From the NCBI RefSeq assembly GCF_001442625.1, contig NZ_LMZQ01000019.1:1-56487 (forward strand): a DNA stretch of 56,487 nucleotides. Reading direction: 5' to 3'. The notes under the pieces are model-generated. The model saw nothing but the letters and a program-made list of their open reading frames with translations, was not told where the DNA came from and did not search any database. This document shows, one piece after another, positions 15,969-24,169 of this stretch. A program made the translations under genes and the position numbers. This stretch comes from Pedobacter ginsenosidimutans (GTDB lineage: Bacteria > Bacteroidota > Bacteroidia > Sphingobacteriales > Sphingobacteriaceae). Position 1 is the first letter of the stretch. Each line of letters starts with the position of its first letter.

Positions 15969-16844
15969 TTAAATAATTTCTTTTTTAATGTATGCACAAC
16001 TAGCTGTAACAGAATCTATTGGATTTGGCTTGTAGTTGGTTTCGTGTTCTACAAAGAAGTGTTTCATGCCCGAAAGTTTAGCATCAGCGAAAATAGGTTT
16101 GAAGTTGATAGAGCCTGTTCCTACTTCAGCATTTAAGGCTGGATTTGCTTTATCCATATCTTTAACATGCCACATGGTAAAACGGCCTGGATTTTCTTTA
16201 AATAATTTAATCGGATCGTTTCCTGAACGTACTACCCAATATAAATCAAGTTCAAAATCAACAAGATTTTTATCAGTTCCTTTTAGCAGGATTTCGTAAC
16301 CAGTGGTATCACCTTGTTTCTCGAATTCGAAATTGTGGTTGTGGTAAGCTAACCTGATACCCGCTTCTTTGGCCAATTTTCCGGCTTCATTAATTTTAAC
16401 CGCAATTTTTTTATAGTCGTCGGCACTTTTTCTAATGCTTTCATCTAACCAGGGAATGGTTACATATTCGCTTCCAAGCACTTTAGCAGCAGCAATTGCT
16501 GCTTTTAATTCTTCAGTGTTTCCATCAGTTAAATAGCTGCCTAAACCGTAATGACCGCTTGGTGCAGTTAATCCGTTTTCGTCGAGCAATTTTTTGAATT
16601 CGGCTGGTGTTAAGCCCCAAAATTGATCCTTTATAGAGAAACCATAAGTTTCAACCTCTTTAAAGCCAGCTTTAGCTACTTTGGCTATGGTTCCTTTTAA
16701 ATCTTTCGGAAGCTCATCTCTTAAAGAATATAACTGCAGACCAACTGATTTTTTATCGGAAGCCACACAAGCAAATGATGGAACCAAAAGTGCTGCAGCT
16801 GCAGCCATACTACTGTTTAAAATAAAACTTCTTCTTGATAACAT
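15969..16844 (-). CDS. Tat-exported TIM-barrel protein, paralogue of the next gene
   Basis: This 291-residue protein starts with LSRRSFILN, a twin-arginine signal, and a hydrophobic stretch ending PSFAC, which could also be a weak lipobox. The barrel shares almost every motif with the 15090-15959 product: VETYGFS, HNHNFEF, FELDLYW, MWHVKDMDKA and FFVEHETNY. It differs around residues 115-150, where LDESIRKSADDYKK replaces the paralogue's helix, a place where substrate loops vary. It is probably a metal-dependent isomerase, epimerase or lyase acting on a keto-sugar in the periplasm. Close spacing on both sides suggests co-transcription with the genes for the hydroxypyruvate isomerase-like protein and the MFS transporter. 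Confidence 0.85.
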   Translation of the reverse strand: MLSRRSFILNSSMAAAAALLVPSFACVASDKKSVGLQLYSLRDELPKDLKGTIAKVAKAGFKEVETYGFSIKDQFWGLTPAEFKKLLDENGLTAPSGHYGLGSYLTDGNTEELKAAIAAAKVLGSEYVTIPWLDESIRKSADDYKKIAVKINEAGKLAKEAGIRLAYHNHNFEFEKQGDTTGYEILLKGTDKNLVDFELDLYWVVRSGNDPIKLFKENPGRFTMWHVKDMDKANPALNAEVGTGSINFKPIFADAKLSGMKHFFVEHETNYKPNPIDSVTASCAYIKKEII

Positions 16845-16854
16845 AGGTATATTT

Positions 16855-17745
16855 TTAGATATCGCAAATAGAAACTGCCTTTTTTAACGAGGCTATTTTG
16901 TCTGCATTTTTAGGTATAAATTCTTGTGCAACGAAACCTTTAAAGCCAGTTTCGGCAATGGCTTTCATTATTGCAGGATAGTATAACTCCTGCGTATCAT
17001 CAATTTCATTTCTACCCGGAACACCAGCGGTGTGGTAGTGGGCTATGTATTGATGGTTATCTCTGATGTTTCTAATTACATCTCCCTCATCAATCTGCAT
17101 ATGGTAGATATCGTATAACAATTTGAAGTTTTCAGATCCTAAGCGTTTGCAAAGTTCAGCTCCCCAAGAAGTTCTATCGCATTGATAATCTTTATGGTTA
17201 ATTTTGCTATTTAATAACTCCATTACCAACACAACATTGTGTTTTTCTGCCAATGGGATTAATTGTTTCAATCCTTTAACGCAATTGTTCCAGCCTGTTT
17301 CGTCATCTTTACCACGGCGGTTTCCACTAAAACAGATTAGGTTTTTGTAACCTGCTTCGGCAACAAGCGGAATCATTGCAGTGTAGTTTTGAATTAACTT
17401 TTCGTGGAATTTTTCGTCGTTAAAACCATCCACTAAATTAATCTCCGCACCATTACACATGGTCGATTCTAAGCCATGTTTTTTTAAAGTAGGCCAATCT
17501 TTTGGTCCAACTAAATCAATGCCTTTAATGCCGATCTTTTTAGCTTCAACACAAAGCGTTTCTACATCTAAACCGCTAAAACACCAACGGCAAACGGCAT
17601 GATTAATATTTCCTTTTAGCCTTAGTGGCTGATCTGATTCTGATTTATCCATTGCTAATGCTGAAAATCCTGAAGAAACACCAATCGCAGCAGTTCCTGC
17701 AATGATGTTCTTTAAAGCATTTCTTCTATTTACGTTCGATGCCAT
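16855..17745 (-). CDS. Tat-exported hydroxypyruvate isomerase-like TIM-barrel protein
   Basis: The 296-residue protein begins NRRNALKNIIAGTAAIG, a twin-arginine signal in the Bacteroidota style. The mature part resembles the Hyi family: HAVCRWCFSG near the start, CNGAEINLVDGFND, the metal-site Glu in VMELLNSK, Asp in LYDIYHMQ, His in AHYHTAGVPGRNE, and Glu in FVAQEFIP. Classical Hyi interconverts hydroxypyruvate and tartronate semialdehyde in the cytosol. An exported relative in a sugar oxidation locus more likely works on an oxidised sugar. Only one base separates it from the end of the MFS gene, so the two are certainly co-transcribed. Confidence 0.83.
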   Translation of the reverse strand: MASNVNRRNALKNIIAGTAAIGVSSGFSALAMDKSESDQPLRLKGNINHAVCRWCFSGLDVETLCVEAKKIGIKGIDLVGPKDWPTLKKHGLESTMCNGAEINLVDGFNDEKFHEKLIQNYTAMIPLVAEAGYKNLICFSGNRRGKDDETGWNNCVKGLKQLIPLAEKHNVVLVMELLNSKINHKDYQCDRTSWGAELCKRLGSENFKLLYDIYHMQIDEGDVIRNIRDNHQYIAHYHTAGVPGRNEIDDTQELYYPAIMKAIAETGFKGFVAQEFIPKNADKIASLKKAVSICDI

Positions 17746-17746
17746 A

Positions 17747-18988
17747 TTAAACAGTTTTAGGTTCTATTTCAGCTTTGGATTTATCGTTGAAAACCAATGC
17801 AAATAATAAAAATACCACTAATGCAATTCCCGCAGGGATAATCCAGATCATTTTCCAATCCATCACGCCATCTGCTGCTTTGTAAGCATCAGAAATTTTA
17901 CCTGCTACGGCAAATCCAATCAACATTCCTACGCCGTAAGTAGCTAAGGTAATTAAGCCTTGGGCTGAACTTTTAAAACGCTCGCCAGCTTTAGAGTTGG
18001 TATAAATCTGTCCTGAAACGAAAAAGAAATCGTAGCAAACACCGTGTAATGCAATTCCTAAAATCAGCATAAAACTCAGTTCGCCTGCGTTACCGTAAGC
18101 AAATAATGCATAACGTACTGCCCAAGCCAGCATGCCCACCAATATGGTCATTTTAAAACCGAATCTTTTAAAGAATACCGGGATAAATAATAAGAAAATA
18201 ACTTCTGAAGCCTGACCAATAGTCATTTTTCCTGTAGGGTTATCCATGCCGATATTTGAAAGGAATGGATTTGCATTTTGGTAGTAAAAAGCCAGAGGAA
18301 TACAGATGAAAATAGATGAAATAAAGAAAATCAAGAAATTTCTGTCTTTCAAAAGTTTTAAAGCATCAAGACCTAATACATCAGAAACGATAATTTTTTC
18401 GTCTGAAGATACTTTAGGCGGAGTTTTTGGTAAGGTAAAGCTGAATAAACCTAAAGCTAAAGATACTATACCAGCCATTAAGAAAGTATTTTTCAACAAG
18501 CCAGCTTCTGTACCTTCTTTTGAATCCCAATGGAAAAAATAACTGATTAATAAACCTGCAGCAATCCAGCCTAAGGTACCCCAGATGCGGATTGATGAAA
18601 ACTCTTTCTCCGGATCTTTCATTTGATTGAAGGAAACTGAGTTAACCAAAGCTAGAGTTGGCATAAAAAGGATCATATAACCCAATACATATGGGTAAAA
18701 AACACTTACATCAGTAGCGTTGTACATTTGATACATTAATACTGCACCAATAATGTGTAACACACCTAAAATTCTTTCAGCGTTAAAATATCTGTCGGCA
18801 ATTAAACCTACAATAAAAGGAGCAATGATGGCGCCCCAAGATTGGGTTGAAAATACAGCTCCGGTTTCTGAGCCCGTGGCTTTGAGGTTGTTTCCTAAGA
18901 AAGTTCCAAGTGTTACAAACCAAGCGCCCCAGATAAAAAATTCCAGGAACATCATGGCAGAGAGTTTGAAGCGAGTAGTGCTATTCAT
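17747..18988 (-). CDS. MFS transporter (nucleoside/sugar proton symporter type)
   Basis: The protein has 413 residues and twelve predicted membrane helices. The start LSAMMFLEFFIWGAWFVTLGTFLG and segments such as SFNQMKDPEKEFSSIRIWGTLGWI match the nucleoside-proton symporter branch of the MFS. Bacteroidota often place this branch beside Gfo/Idh/MocA and TIM-barrel sugar enzymes. It should bring the periplasmic product (a free sugar or keto-sugar) across the inner membrane. It is the first gene of the last sub-operon, downstream of the hairpins at 19019-19075. Confidence 0.88.
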   Translation of the reverse strand: MNSTTRFKLSAMMFLEFFIWGAWFVTLGTFLGNNLKATGSETGAVFSTQSWGAIIAPFIVGLIADRYFNAERILGVLHIIGAVLMYQMYNATDVSVFYPYVLGYMILFMPTLALVNSVSFNQMKDPEKEFSSIRIWGTLGWIAAGLLISYFFHWDSKEGTEAGLLKNTFLMAGIVSLALGLFSFTLPKTPPKVSSDEKIIVSDVLGLDALKLLKDRNFLIFFISSIFICIPLAFYYQNANPFLSNIGMDNPTGKMTIGQASEVIFLLFIPVFFKRFGFKMTILVGMLAWAVRYALFAYGNAGELSFMLILGIALHGVCYDFFFVSGQIYTNSKAGERFKSSAQGLITLATYGVGMLIGFAVAGKISDAYKAADGVMDWKMIWIIPAGIALVVFLLFALVFNDKSKAEIEPKTV

Positions 18989-19001
18989 TTGGTTTATATA
19001 A

Positions 19002-19166
19002 GATTAGGTTTAAGGTTTAAGGCGTAAGGTTAAAGCAAGGGATATAAACCCCTCAATCTTTTACGCTTACGCCTTCAGCCTCTTTTTTATATTATTAAGT
19101 TTTAGGCATTATTGTTGAAGCGAAGGCTATGACCTTCAACCTTATACCTTCCGCCTTCAACCTTAT
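19002..19166. repeat. aaggcgtaagg-family repeats between the DUF1080 and MFS genes
   Basis: aaggcgtaag (19019-19028) pairs with cttacgcctt (19066-19075). Further words, ttgaagcgaaggc...gaccttcaacctt and accttccgccttcaacctta, follow to 19166. In RNA these would form one or two hairpins inside the locus, at a break of 178 bases between genes that are otherwise tightly packed. They may attenuate or process the transcript. Confidence 0.7.
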
Positions 19167-19847
19167 TTACAGTTCTTTAATTGAGATGTTTTTGTACCAA
19201 ACTTCATCTCCGTGATCTTGTAAGGCAATTTTACCTGTTTTAAAAGTGCCCCAGTTTTCCCATGTTGCAAATTTGCTGCCTGCAACAATCTTTTTCCAGT
19301 TATCATCCCAAAGTGTGGTTTTTACTACTTCAACACCGTTTAAAATTAGCTTTAATTTGCCCTTTTTGCTAATGATTTCTGCTTTATTCCATTCGCCAAC
19401 AGCTTTAACAGGCTCTGATGAACTTTTTACCAGATCGTATAAATCGCCGGCACGGTGTTTAGTGATTTTCCCATCTGGGTGGCCATCATTATCAATAACC
19501 TGCATTTCTAAACCTGTAGAATAGGTAGCATGGTATTTAGGTTCTTCGTGAACATAAAAAATTAAACCGCTATTTGCTTTTGGAGCCACTTTCCATTCAT
19601 ATTTTAAATGGAAATCGCCGTATTCCTTATCGGTAACCAAATCGCCACCACCGTCTTTACCTTTGGTGGCTAAATCTAAATGAAGGGCACCATCCTGAAC
19701 CTGCCAGGCGCTGCCAACGGTAGTTTTGTTGTAAGTATGCCAGCCTGTTGTTGTTTTACCATCAAAAAGTGGCTTAAAGCCCTTTTGAGCCTTTGATATT
19801 TGTGTTAAGCTTAACAAGATGTAAGCAGAAAGAAAGATTTTTTTCAT
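19167..19847 (-). CDS. Secreted DUF1080 (3-keto-disaccharide hydrolase family) protein
   Basis: The 226-residue protein has a Sec signal peptide (MKKIFLSAYILLSLTQISKA) and one DUF1080 domain, a concanavalin-like beta-sandwich. Typical landmarks are GFKPLFDGKTTTGWHTYN, GDLVTDKEYGDFHLKYEWK, ANSGLIFYVHEE and GLEMQVIDNDGH. The family is now named 3-keto-disaccharide hydrolase because members act on 3-keto-glycosides, by hydrolysis or by elimination and hydration. In this locus it would cleave the glycoside after a C3 oxidation by the GMC or Gfo/Idh/MocA enzyme. It is flanked by terminator-like hairpins on both sides and so may be expressed at its own level. Confidence 0.88.
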   Translation of the reverse strand: MKKIFLSAYILLSLTQISKAQKGFKPLFDGKTTTGWHTYNKTTVGSAWQVQDGALHLDLATKGKDGGGDLVTDKEYGDFHLKYEWKVAPKANSGLIFYVHEEPKYHATYSTGLEMQVIDNDGHPDGKITKHRAGDLYDLVKSSSEPVKAVGEWNKAEIISKKGKLKLILNGVEVVKTTLWDDNWKKIVAGSKFATWENWGTFKTGKIALQDHGDEVWYKNISIKEL

Positions 19848-19862
19848 TTTTTTAGAATAAAA

Positions 19863-19888
19863 CCCAACAGGTTTTTGGACCTATCGGG
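19863..19888 (-). terminator. Terminator-like hairpin between the Gfo/Idh/MocA and DUF1080 genes
   Basis: Only in the minus-strand RNA, CCCGAUAGGU pairs with ACCUGUUGGG over ten positions (two G-U wobbles) across a six-base loop, and UUUUAUUC follows. The hairpin fills most of the 50-base gap between the two genes. Confidence 0.6.
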
Positions 19889-19897
19889 CTATGATAA

Positions 19898-21355
19898 TTA
19901 AAGCGTTAAATTGTTCCAGCCTTTGCGGTATTCGCGTTTTACAAACTGGTTGGCTTCGTCAAAATTGGTAACTTTCATATTGTCGTTATCCCAAAGCATT
20001 TTAGTATACCTGCCTGGGTAGGTAGTCTTACCATTTACCGTTTTTTGGATATCGAAACTTCTGATTGCCAAATTTGCCATCAGTAAAGCTTCTGTTAACG
20101 GACCGGCAATTTCGAAAGGCGAACTTACTTCTCTCTTGCCATAACCTGCAATTGCGGCTTCAACCCATTGTTTATAGTGACCGTTTGCGCCATCTGGTAC
20201 ACGGGTGTATTTTGGTGCTACCTTAATGTCTTTGTTTTTACTTAAAGGCAATAATTTTGGGTTTGCACTATACGTTTCAGACATCATTTTGCCTTTAGTT
20301 CCAATAAACAAAGTACCATTACCGCCATCGCCAAAAGTTTCGTTTGCTTCTAATTCTTCCGGACGTTCTGGTTGGATACCACCGTCCATCCAGTGTAAAG
20401 TAACATCACCTTTTGTTTTATCTGTTTTCGGGAATTTTAAGGTAACATGGCTTGATGGAGGGCAGCTTTCAGGGAAATAACCACGTTTAAATTCATCTAC
20501 ATAAACAGAACCTACACTGGCCTGAACTTCTTTTGCGTATTTTAAGTTTAACACGCTAAATGGAGCTTCGATTAAGTGACAGCCCATATCGCCCAAGGCG
20601 CCAGTGCCATAATCCCACCAGCCACGCCAGTTAAAAGGAACTAGTTTGTCAATATAATCTTTTTCGGGCGCAGTACCTAGCCATAAATTCCAATCTAATT
20701 CAGCAGGGATTTCGGCTTTTTTAGTTGGGCGAGGAATGCCTTGCGGCCAAACCGGTCTATCGGTCCATGCGTAAACCGTGTGTACATCTCCAATTAAACC
20801 AGCTTCGTACCATTCTTTCATTTGGCGCGGACCATCGTTTGATGCACCTTGATTTCCCATTTGGGTTACCACTTTATATTTTTTTGCAGCAGCGGTTAGA
20901 ATCCGCGCTTCATAAATATCATGTGTTAAAGGTTTTTGTACATAAACGTGTTTACCCAATTGCATAGCTGCTAAAGCCTGGATGGCATGATTATGATCAG
21001 GAGTAGAAACAGACACTGCATCGAAATTTTTATGTTCCTTATCTAACATTTCGCGCCAATCTTTATAGTATTTTGCTTTAGGGAAAGCTTTAACACTATT
21101 TGCTGCACGGCGATCGTCTACATCGCATAAAAAAGCGATGTCTGCTTTTCCGCTTTTGTAAAACATGCTTAAATCGCTCTGGCCTTTTCCGCCAACACCA
21201 ATACCGGCAACCAATAAACGATCGCTTGGTGCTAAATAACCAGGCCCACCTAAAACATGGCGGGGCACGATCATAAACGCAGCAGCGGCAATAGCTGTGG
21301 TCTTAATAAAATCACGGCGGTTACTCGTGTTTTTATTTTCTTGCTCTGTTTTCAT
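19898..21355 (-). CDS. Tat-exported Gfo/Idh/MocA family oxidoreductase
   Basis: The 485-residue protein carries a twin-arginine signal (SNRRDFIKTTAIAAAAFMIV). A Rossmann domain follows (VAGIGVGGKGQSD, then FLCDVDDRR). The family's EKP motif appears as VQKPLTHD, and the substrate-domain GDMGCHLIEAPF holds the usual catalytic His. The large C-terminal domain has Bacteroidota-type inserts. Tat export lets an enzyme with tightly bound NAD(H) work in the periplasm, where the cofactor must be recycled in situ, as in nucleotide-retaining family members that catalyse oxidation and re-reduction in one cycle. That fits a redox-neutral step on glycosides. The cytochrome gene lies just upstream (31-base gap). 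Confidence 0.88.
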   Translation of the reverse strand: MKTEQENKNTSNRRDFIKTTAIAAAAFMIVPRHVLGGPGYLAPSDRLLVAGIGVGGKGQSDLSMFYKSGKADIAFLCDVDDRRAANSVKAFPKAKYYKDWREMLDKEHKNFDAVSVSTPDHNHAIQALAAMQLGKHVYVQKPLTHDIYEARILTAAAKKYKVVTQMGNQGASNDGPRQMKEWYEAGLIGDVHTVYAWTDRPVWPQGIPRPTKKAEIPAELDWNLWLGTAPEKDYIDKLVPFNWRGWWDYGTGALGDMGCHLIEAPFSVLNLKYAKEVQASVGSVYVDEFKRGYFPESCPPSSHVTLKFPKTDKTKGDVTLHWMDGGIQPERPEELEANETFGDGGNGTLFIGTKGKMMSETYSANPKLLPLSKNKDIKVAPKYTRVPDGANGHYKQWVEAAIAGYGKREVSSPFEIAGPLTEALLMANLAIRSFDIQKTVNGKTTYPGRYTKMLWDNDNMKVTNFDEANQFVKREYRKGWNNLTL

Positions 21356-21386
21356 ATAAGTAAATCGATTTGCTAACTGAGGTCGA

Positions 21387-21770
21387 TTATTTTTTCTTTA
21401 AAGATAAGATATACTTTACCATTAATTTTGCATCGTCTTTTTTCAGGGTAGCGTGAGCAGTCATCGGCATATTGCCCCAAACTCCGGTTCCACCTTTGAT
21501 AATCTTATCGGCTAACATGTTGATGTTTTTCTCGGTAGCCGGATATTTTTTTGCAATTTCTACATATGCAGGACCAATAATTTTGTTGGTCTTGTTATGG
21601 CAACCCAGACAGTCTGATTTATTGATCAGTTTTTCTCCTGGATTTGATTGCAAGGCATGGCTTGCTAATGTTGCGGTTGCAACTACGGTCTTCTCTCTCG
21701 TTAAATCGGCTTTTGAAAACGATGCCATAAAAATGACTACGGCGCCTAAAATTAAAAATGTTTTTTTCAT
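21387..21770 (-). CDS. Periplasmic class I cytochrome c
   Basis: I start the gene at 21770 (127 residues), where MKKTFLILGAVVIFMASF begins a clear signal peptide; the longer frame from 21791 adds seven polar residues. The mature part has one haem-binding motif, CLGCH, and the following KTNKIIGPAYVEIAKKYP, which supplies the Pro-rich loop of c551/c552-type cytochromes. The distal Met is probably the one in WGNMPMTAH. It most likely takes electrons from the GMC dehydrogenase complex and passes them to the respiratory chain. Its place in the locus, among the sugar enzymes, supports this. Confidence 0.9.
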   Translation of the reverse strand: MKKTFLILGAVVIFMASFSKADLTREKTVVATATLASHALQSNPGEKLINKSDCLGCHNKTNKIIGPAYVEIAKKYPATEKNINMLADKIIKGGTGVWGNMPMTAHATLKKDDAKLMVKYILSLKKK

Positions 21771-21862
21771 GTGTGTTGTTTTTAACTGCATTCAAGCTTG
21801 CATAAGCGGTAATATTTATTTGTTGTTGCTTATGCAGGTTTTCATTTTTTGTGTGTGTTGTG

Positions 21863-22921
21863 TTAATCTTGTAATCCTAATATTCTTTTATTGAAAGCGC
21901 TATCACTACCCGATGCTGCAAAATCATCAAATGCTTTATCGGTTACATTAATGATGTTCTTTTTGATAAATTCTGCGCCTTCGCGGGCACCATCTTGCTG
22001 GTTTTTGATACAGCATTCCCATTCCATAACGGCCCAACCTTTAAAATCATATTGCGCCAATTTACTAAAAATGGTTTTAAAATCAACCTGACCATCACCT
22101 GGTGAGCGGTAACGACCGGCTCGGTTTGCCCAACTCTGGTATCCACCAAAAGTGCCTTGTTTGCCTGTAGGGTTAAATTCTGCATCTTTAACGTGGAAGG
22201 CTTTTATGCGTTCGTGGTAAAAATCGATGTATTGAATGTAATCCAATTGTTGCAACACAAAGTGTGATGGATCATACAATAAGCATGCCCGAGGATGATT
22301 ATTTACTGCAGCGAGGAACATTTCATAGGTTTCGCCATCAAATAAATCTTCGCCTGGATGTATTTCGTAGCAAACATCAACGCCACATTGGTCAAATTCG
22401 TTTAAAATTGGTGTCCAGCGTTTTGCCAATTCAGCAAAACCTTCTTCAACCAATCCTGCCGGGCGTTGTGGCCAGGGATGGAAATATTGCCACAATAATG
22501 AACCACTAAAGGTAGCATGTGCATTTAAACCTAAGTTTTGAGAAGCTTTAGCTGCATATTTCATTTGCTGCACAGCCCATTCTGTTCTTGCTTTTGGGTT
22601 TTTGTGTACTTCTTTTGGTGCAAAGGCATCAAAAAGATCATCGTAAGCAGGGTGTACCGCAACCAATTGACCTTGTAAGTGTGTAGAAAGTTCAGTAATT
22701 TCTAAGCCATAAGAAGCGATTTTTCCTTTTAGTTCATCTGCATAGGTTTTGCTTTCGGCAGCTTTTTGAAGATCGATAAATCTTGTATCTAAGGTTGGCA
22801 TCTGAATGCCTTTAAAGCCTAAACCTGCTGCCCATTTACAAATACTGTCTAGGGAGTTAAATGGGGCTTCATCACTTATAAATTGTGCTAAAAATACTGC
22901 TGGTCCTTTTATCGTTGTCAT
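21863..22921 (-). CDS. Cytosolic TIM-barrel sugar isomerase/epimerase (YcjR-like)
   Basis: The 352-residue protein lacks any signal peptide, unlike the other TIM barrels of the locus. Metal-site residues are visible in VCYEIHPGED (Glu), LLYDPSHF (Asp), AFHVKDAEF (His) and AVMEWECC (Glu). Length and sequence style resemble the group paired with Gfo/Idh/MocA enzymes in many Bacteroidota and the 3-keto-glycoside epimerase YcjR of E. coli. It lies ten bases downstream of a Gfo/Idh/MocA gene that also lacks a signal, so the two should act together on an imported oxidised sugar in the cytosol. Confidence 0.85.
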   Translation of the reverse strand: MTTIKGPAVFLAQFISDEAPFNSLDSICKWAAGLGFKGIQMPTLDTRFIDLQKAAESKTYADELKGKIASYGLEITELSTHLQGQLVAVHPAYDDLFDAFAPKEVHKNPKARTEWAVQQMKYAAKASQNLGLNAHATFSGSLLWQYFHPWPQRPAGLVEEGFAELAKRWTPILNEFDQCGVDVCYEIHPGEDLFDGETYEMFLAAVNNHPRACLLYDPSHFVLQQLDYIQYIDFYHERIKAFHVKDAEFNPTGKQGTFGGYQSWANRAGRYRSPGDGQVDFKTIFSKLAQYDFKGWAVMEWECCIKNQQDGAREGAEFIKKNIINVTDKAFDDFAASGSDSAFNKRILGLQD

Positions 22922-22930
22922 GCTTGATTG

Positions 22931-24088
22931 TTATAATTTATAGTCTAACCACTTTTGGTCTGATTGGCTAGAGGCCACTACATTTTCGATAAATGCCATT
23001 CCTCTAATTCCATCTTCAGTACTTGGAAAGTCTAACATTTCAGCAGTAGGTTGCTGGTTATTCAACTTCGCATCTACTGTTAATGCAAAGTTTTTATAAA
23101 TATTTGCAAATGCTTCTAAGTAACCTTCCGGGTGACCACCAGGAGTGCGGGTATTGTGCTGAGCAAAACTACCCATATAACCATTGCCTGTTCTGTAAAT
23201 TTGAGCAGGGGCATTTAACCATTTCACAATTAGGGTGTTCGGTTCCATTTGGTGCCATTCCATGCCACCTTTTTCGCCATAAACTTTAATTTTTAATGCA
23301 TTTTCTTCTCCGGCAGCAATTTGCGAAGCCACAAGAACACCATTGGCACCATTATCGAATTTTAACAATACGTTTCCATCATCATCAATAGCTCTGCCTG
23401 GAACAACAATACTTAAATCAGCACAGATTTTAGTAATTTTTAAACCAGAAATATACTCTGCTAAATGAGCGGCATGTGTACCGATATCGCCCATGCTGCC
23501 GCTTTTTCCGGTTTTAGATGGATCGGTACGCCAGGCTGCCTGTGCATTTCCTTCGCGTTCTGATAAGGTGCTTAACCAGCCTTGAGGATATTCGACGATG
23601 ATTTTTCTGATTGCGCCTAAAGCACCTTCGCTAACCATTTGTTTGGCCTGTTTAACCATTGGGTAACCCGAGTAGGTATGCGTTAAACATAGTGTTAAGC
23701 CAGTTTCTTCTACTTTAGCTTTTAGCTGTTTTGCTTCTTCCAAAGTTAAAGTAATTGGTTTTTCAATCACCACGTTAAAACCCTTATCCAAAGCCATCAT
23801 TGCAGGAGCAAAGTGAGCAAAGTTTGGGGTAACGATGGTTACAAAGTCAATTCTTTCATCTGCTGGCAATTCACTTTCCCTTGTCAGCATTTCTTCGTAA
23901 TTGGTGTAGATTCTGTTATCCGGAAGAAAAAGTAGTTTTCCAGATTCGTATCCAATTTCAGGATTTACACTTAAAGCTCCGGCAGATAATTCAATAAGGC
24001 CATCCATATTGGCTGCCAAACGGTGTACGGCACCGATAAAAGCGTCTTTTCCACCGCCTATCATGCCCATTCTTAATTTTCTTTTCAT
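22931..24088 (-). CDS. Cytosolic Gfo/Idh/MocA family sugar dehydrogenase
   Basis: This 385-residue protein has no signal. Its start, RMGMIGGGKDAFIGAVHR, is a glycine-rich NAD(P) site. The EKP motif is VIEKPITLTLEE (the catalytic Lys follows Glu), and the substrate-domain motif is GSMGDIGTHAAHLAEY. Family members oxidise or reduce ring hydroxyls of sugars and inositols. Pairing with the YcjR-like barrel suggests a C3 dehydrogenase or reductase of glucosides or free sugars (compare YcjS and YcjQ). A strong inverted repeat lies just upstream, between it and the GMC gene. Confidence 0.88.
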   Translation of the reverse strand: MKRKLRMGMIGGGKDAFIGAVHRLAANMDGLIELSAGALSVNPEIGYESGKLLFLPDNRIYTNYEEMLTRESELPADERIDFVTIVTPNFAHFAPAMMALDKGFNVVIEKPITLTLEEAKQLKAKVEETGLTLCLTHTYSGYPMVKQAKQMVSEGALGAIRKIIVEYPQGWLSTLSEREGNAQAAWRTDPSKTGKSGSMGDIGTHAAHLAEYISGLKITKICADLSIVVPGRAIDDDGNVLLKFDNGANGVLVASQIAAGEENALKIKVYGEKGGMEWHQMEPNTLIVKWLNAPAQIYRTGNGYMGSFAQHNTRTPGGHPEGYLEAFANIYKNFALTVDAKLNNQQPTAEMLDFPSTEDGIRGMAFIENVVASSQSDQKWLDYKL

Positions 24089-24095
24089 TTTTATA

Positions 24096-24166
24096 AAAGG
24101 TGTGAGGCGTAAGGTGTAAGGCTTAGGGCAATTTCCCTTATACCTTAAACCTTACGCCTTTTACCT
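24096..24166. repeat. aaggcgtaagg-family hairpin between the GMC and Gfo/Idh/MocA genes
   Basis: aggcgtaaggt (24105-24115) pairs perfectly with accttacgcct (24149-24159). Outer words aaaagg and ccttttacctt and inner words gtaagg and ccttata extend the stem to about 70 bases. On the minus strand it lies after the GMC stop. It may end or weaken transcription there. Confidence 0.75.
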
Positions 24167-24169
24167 TGT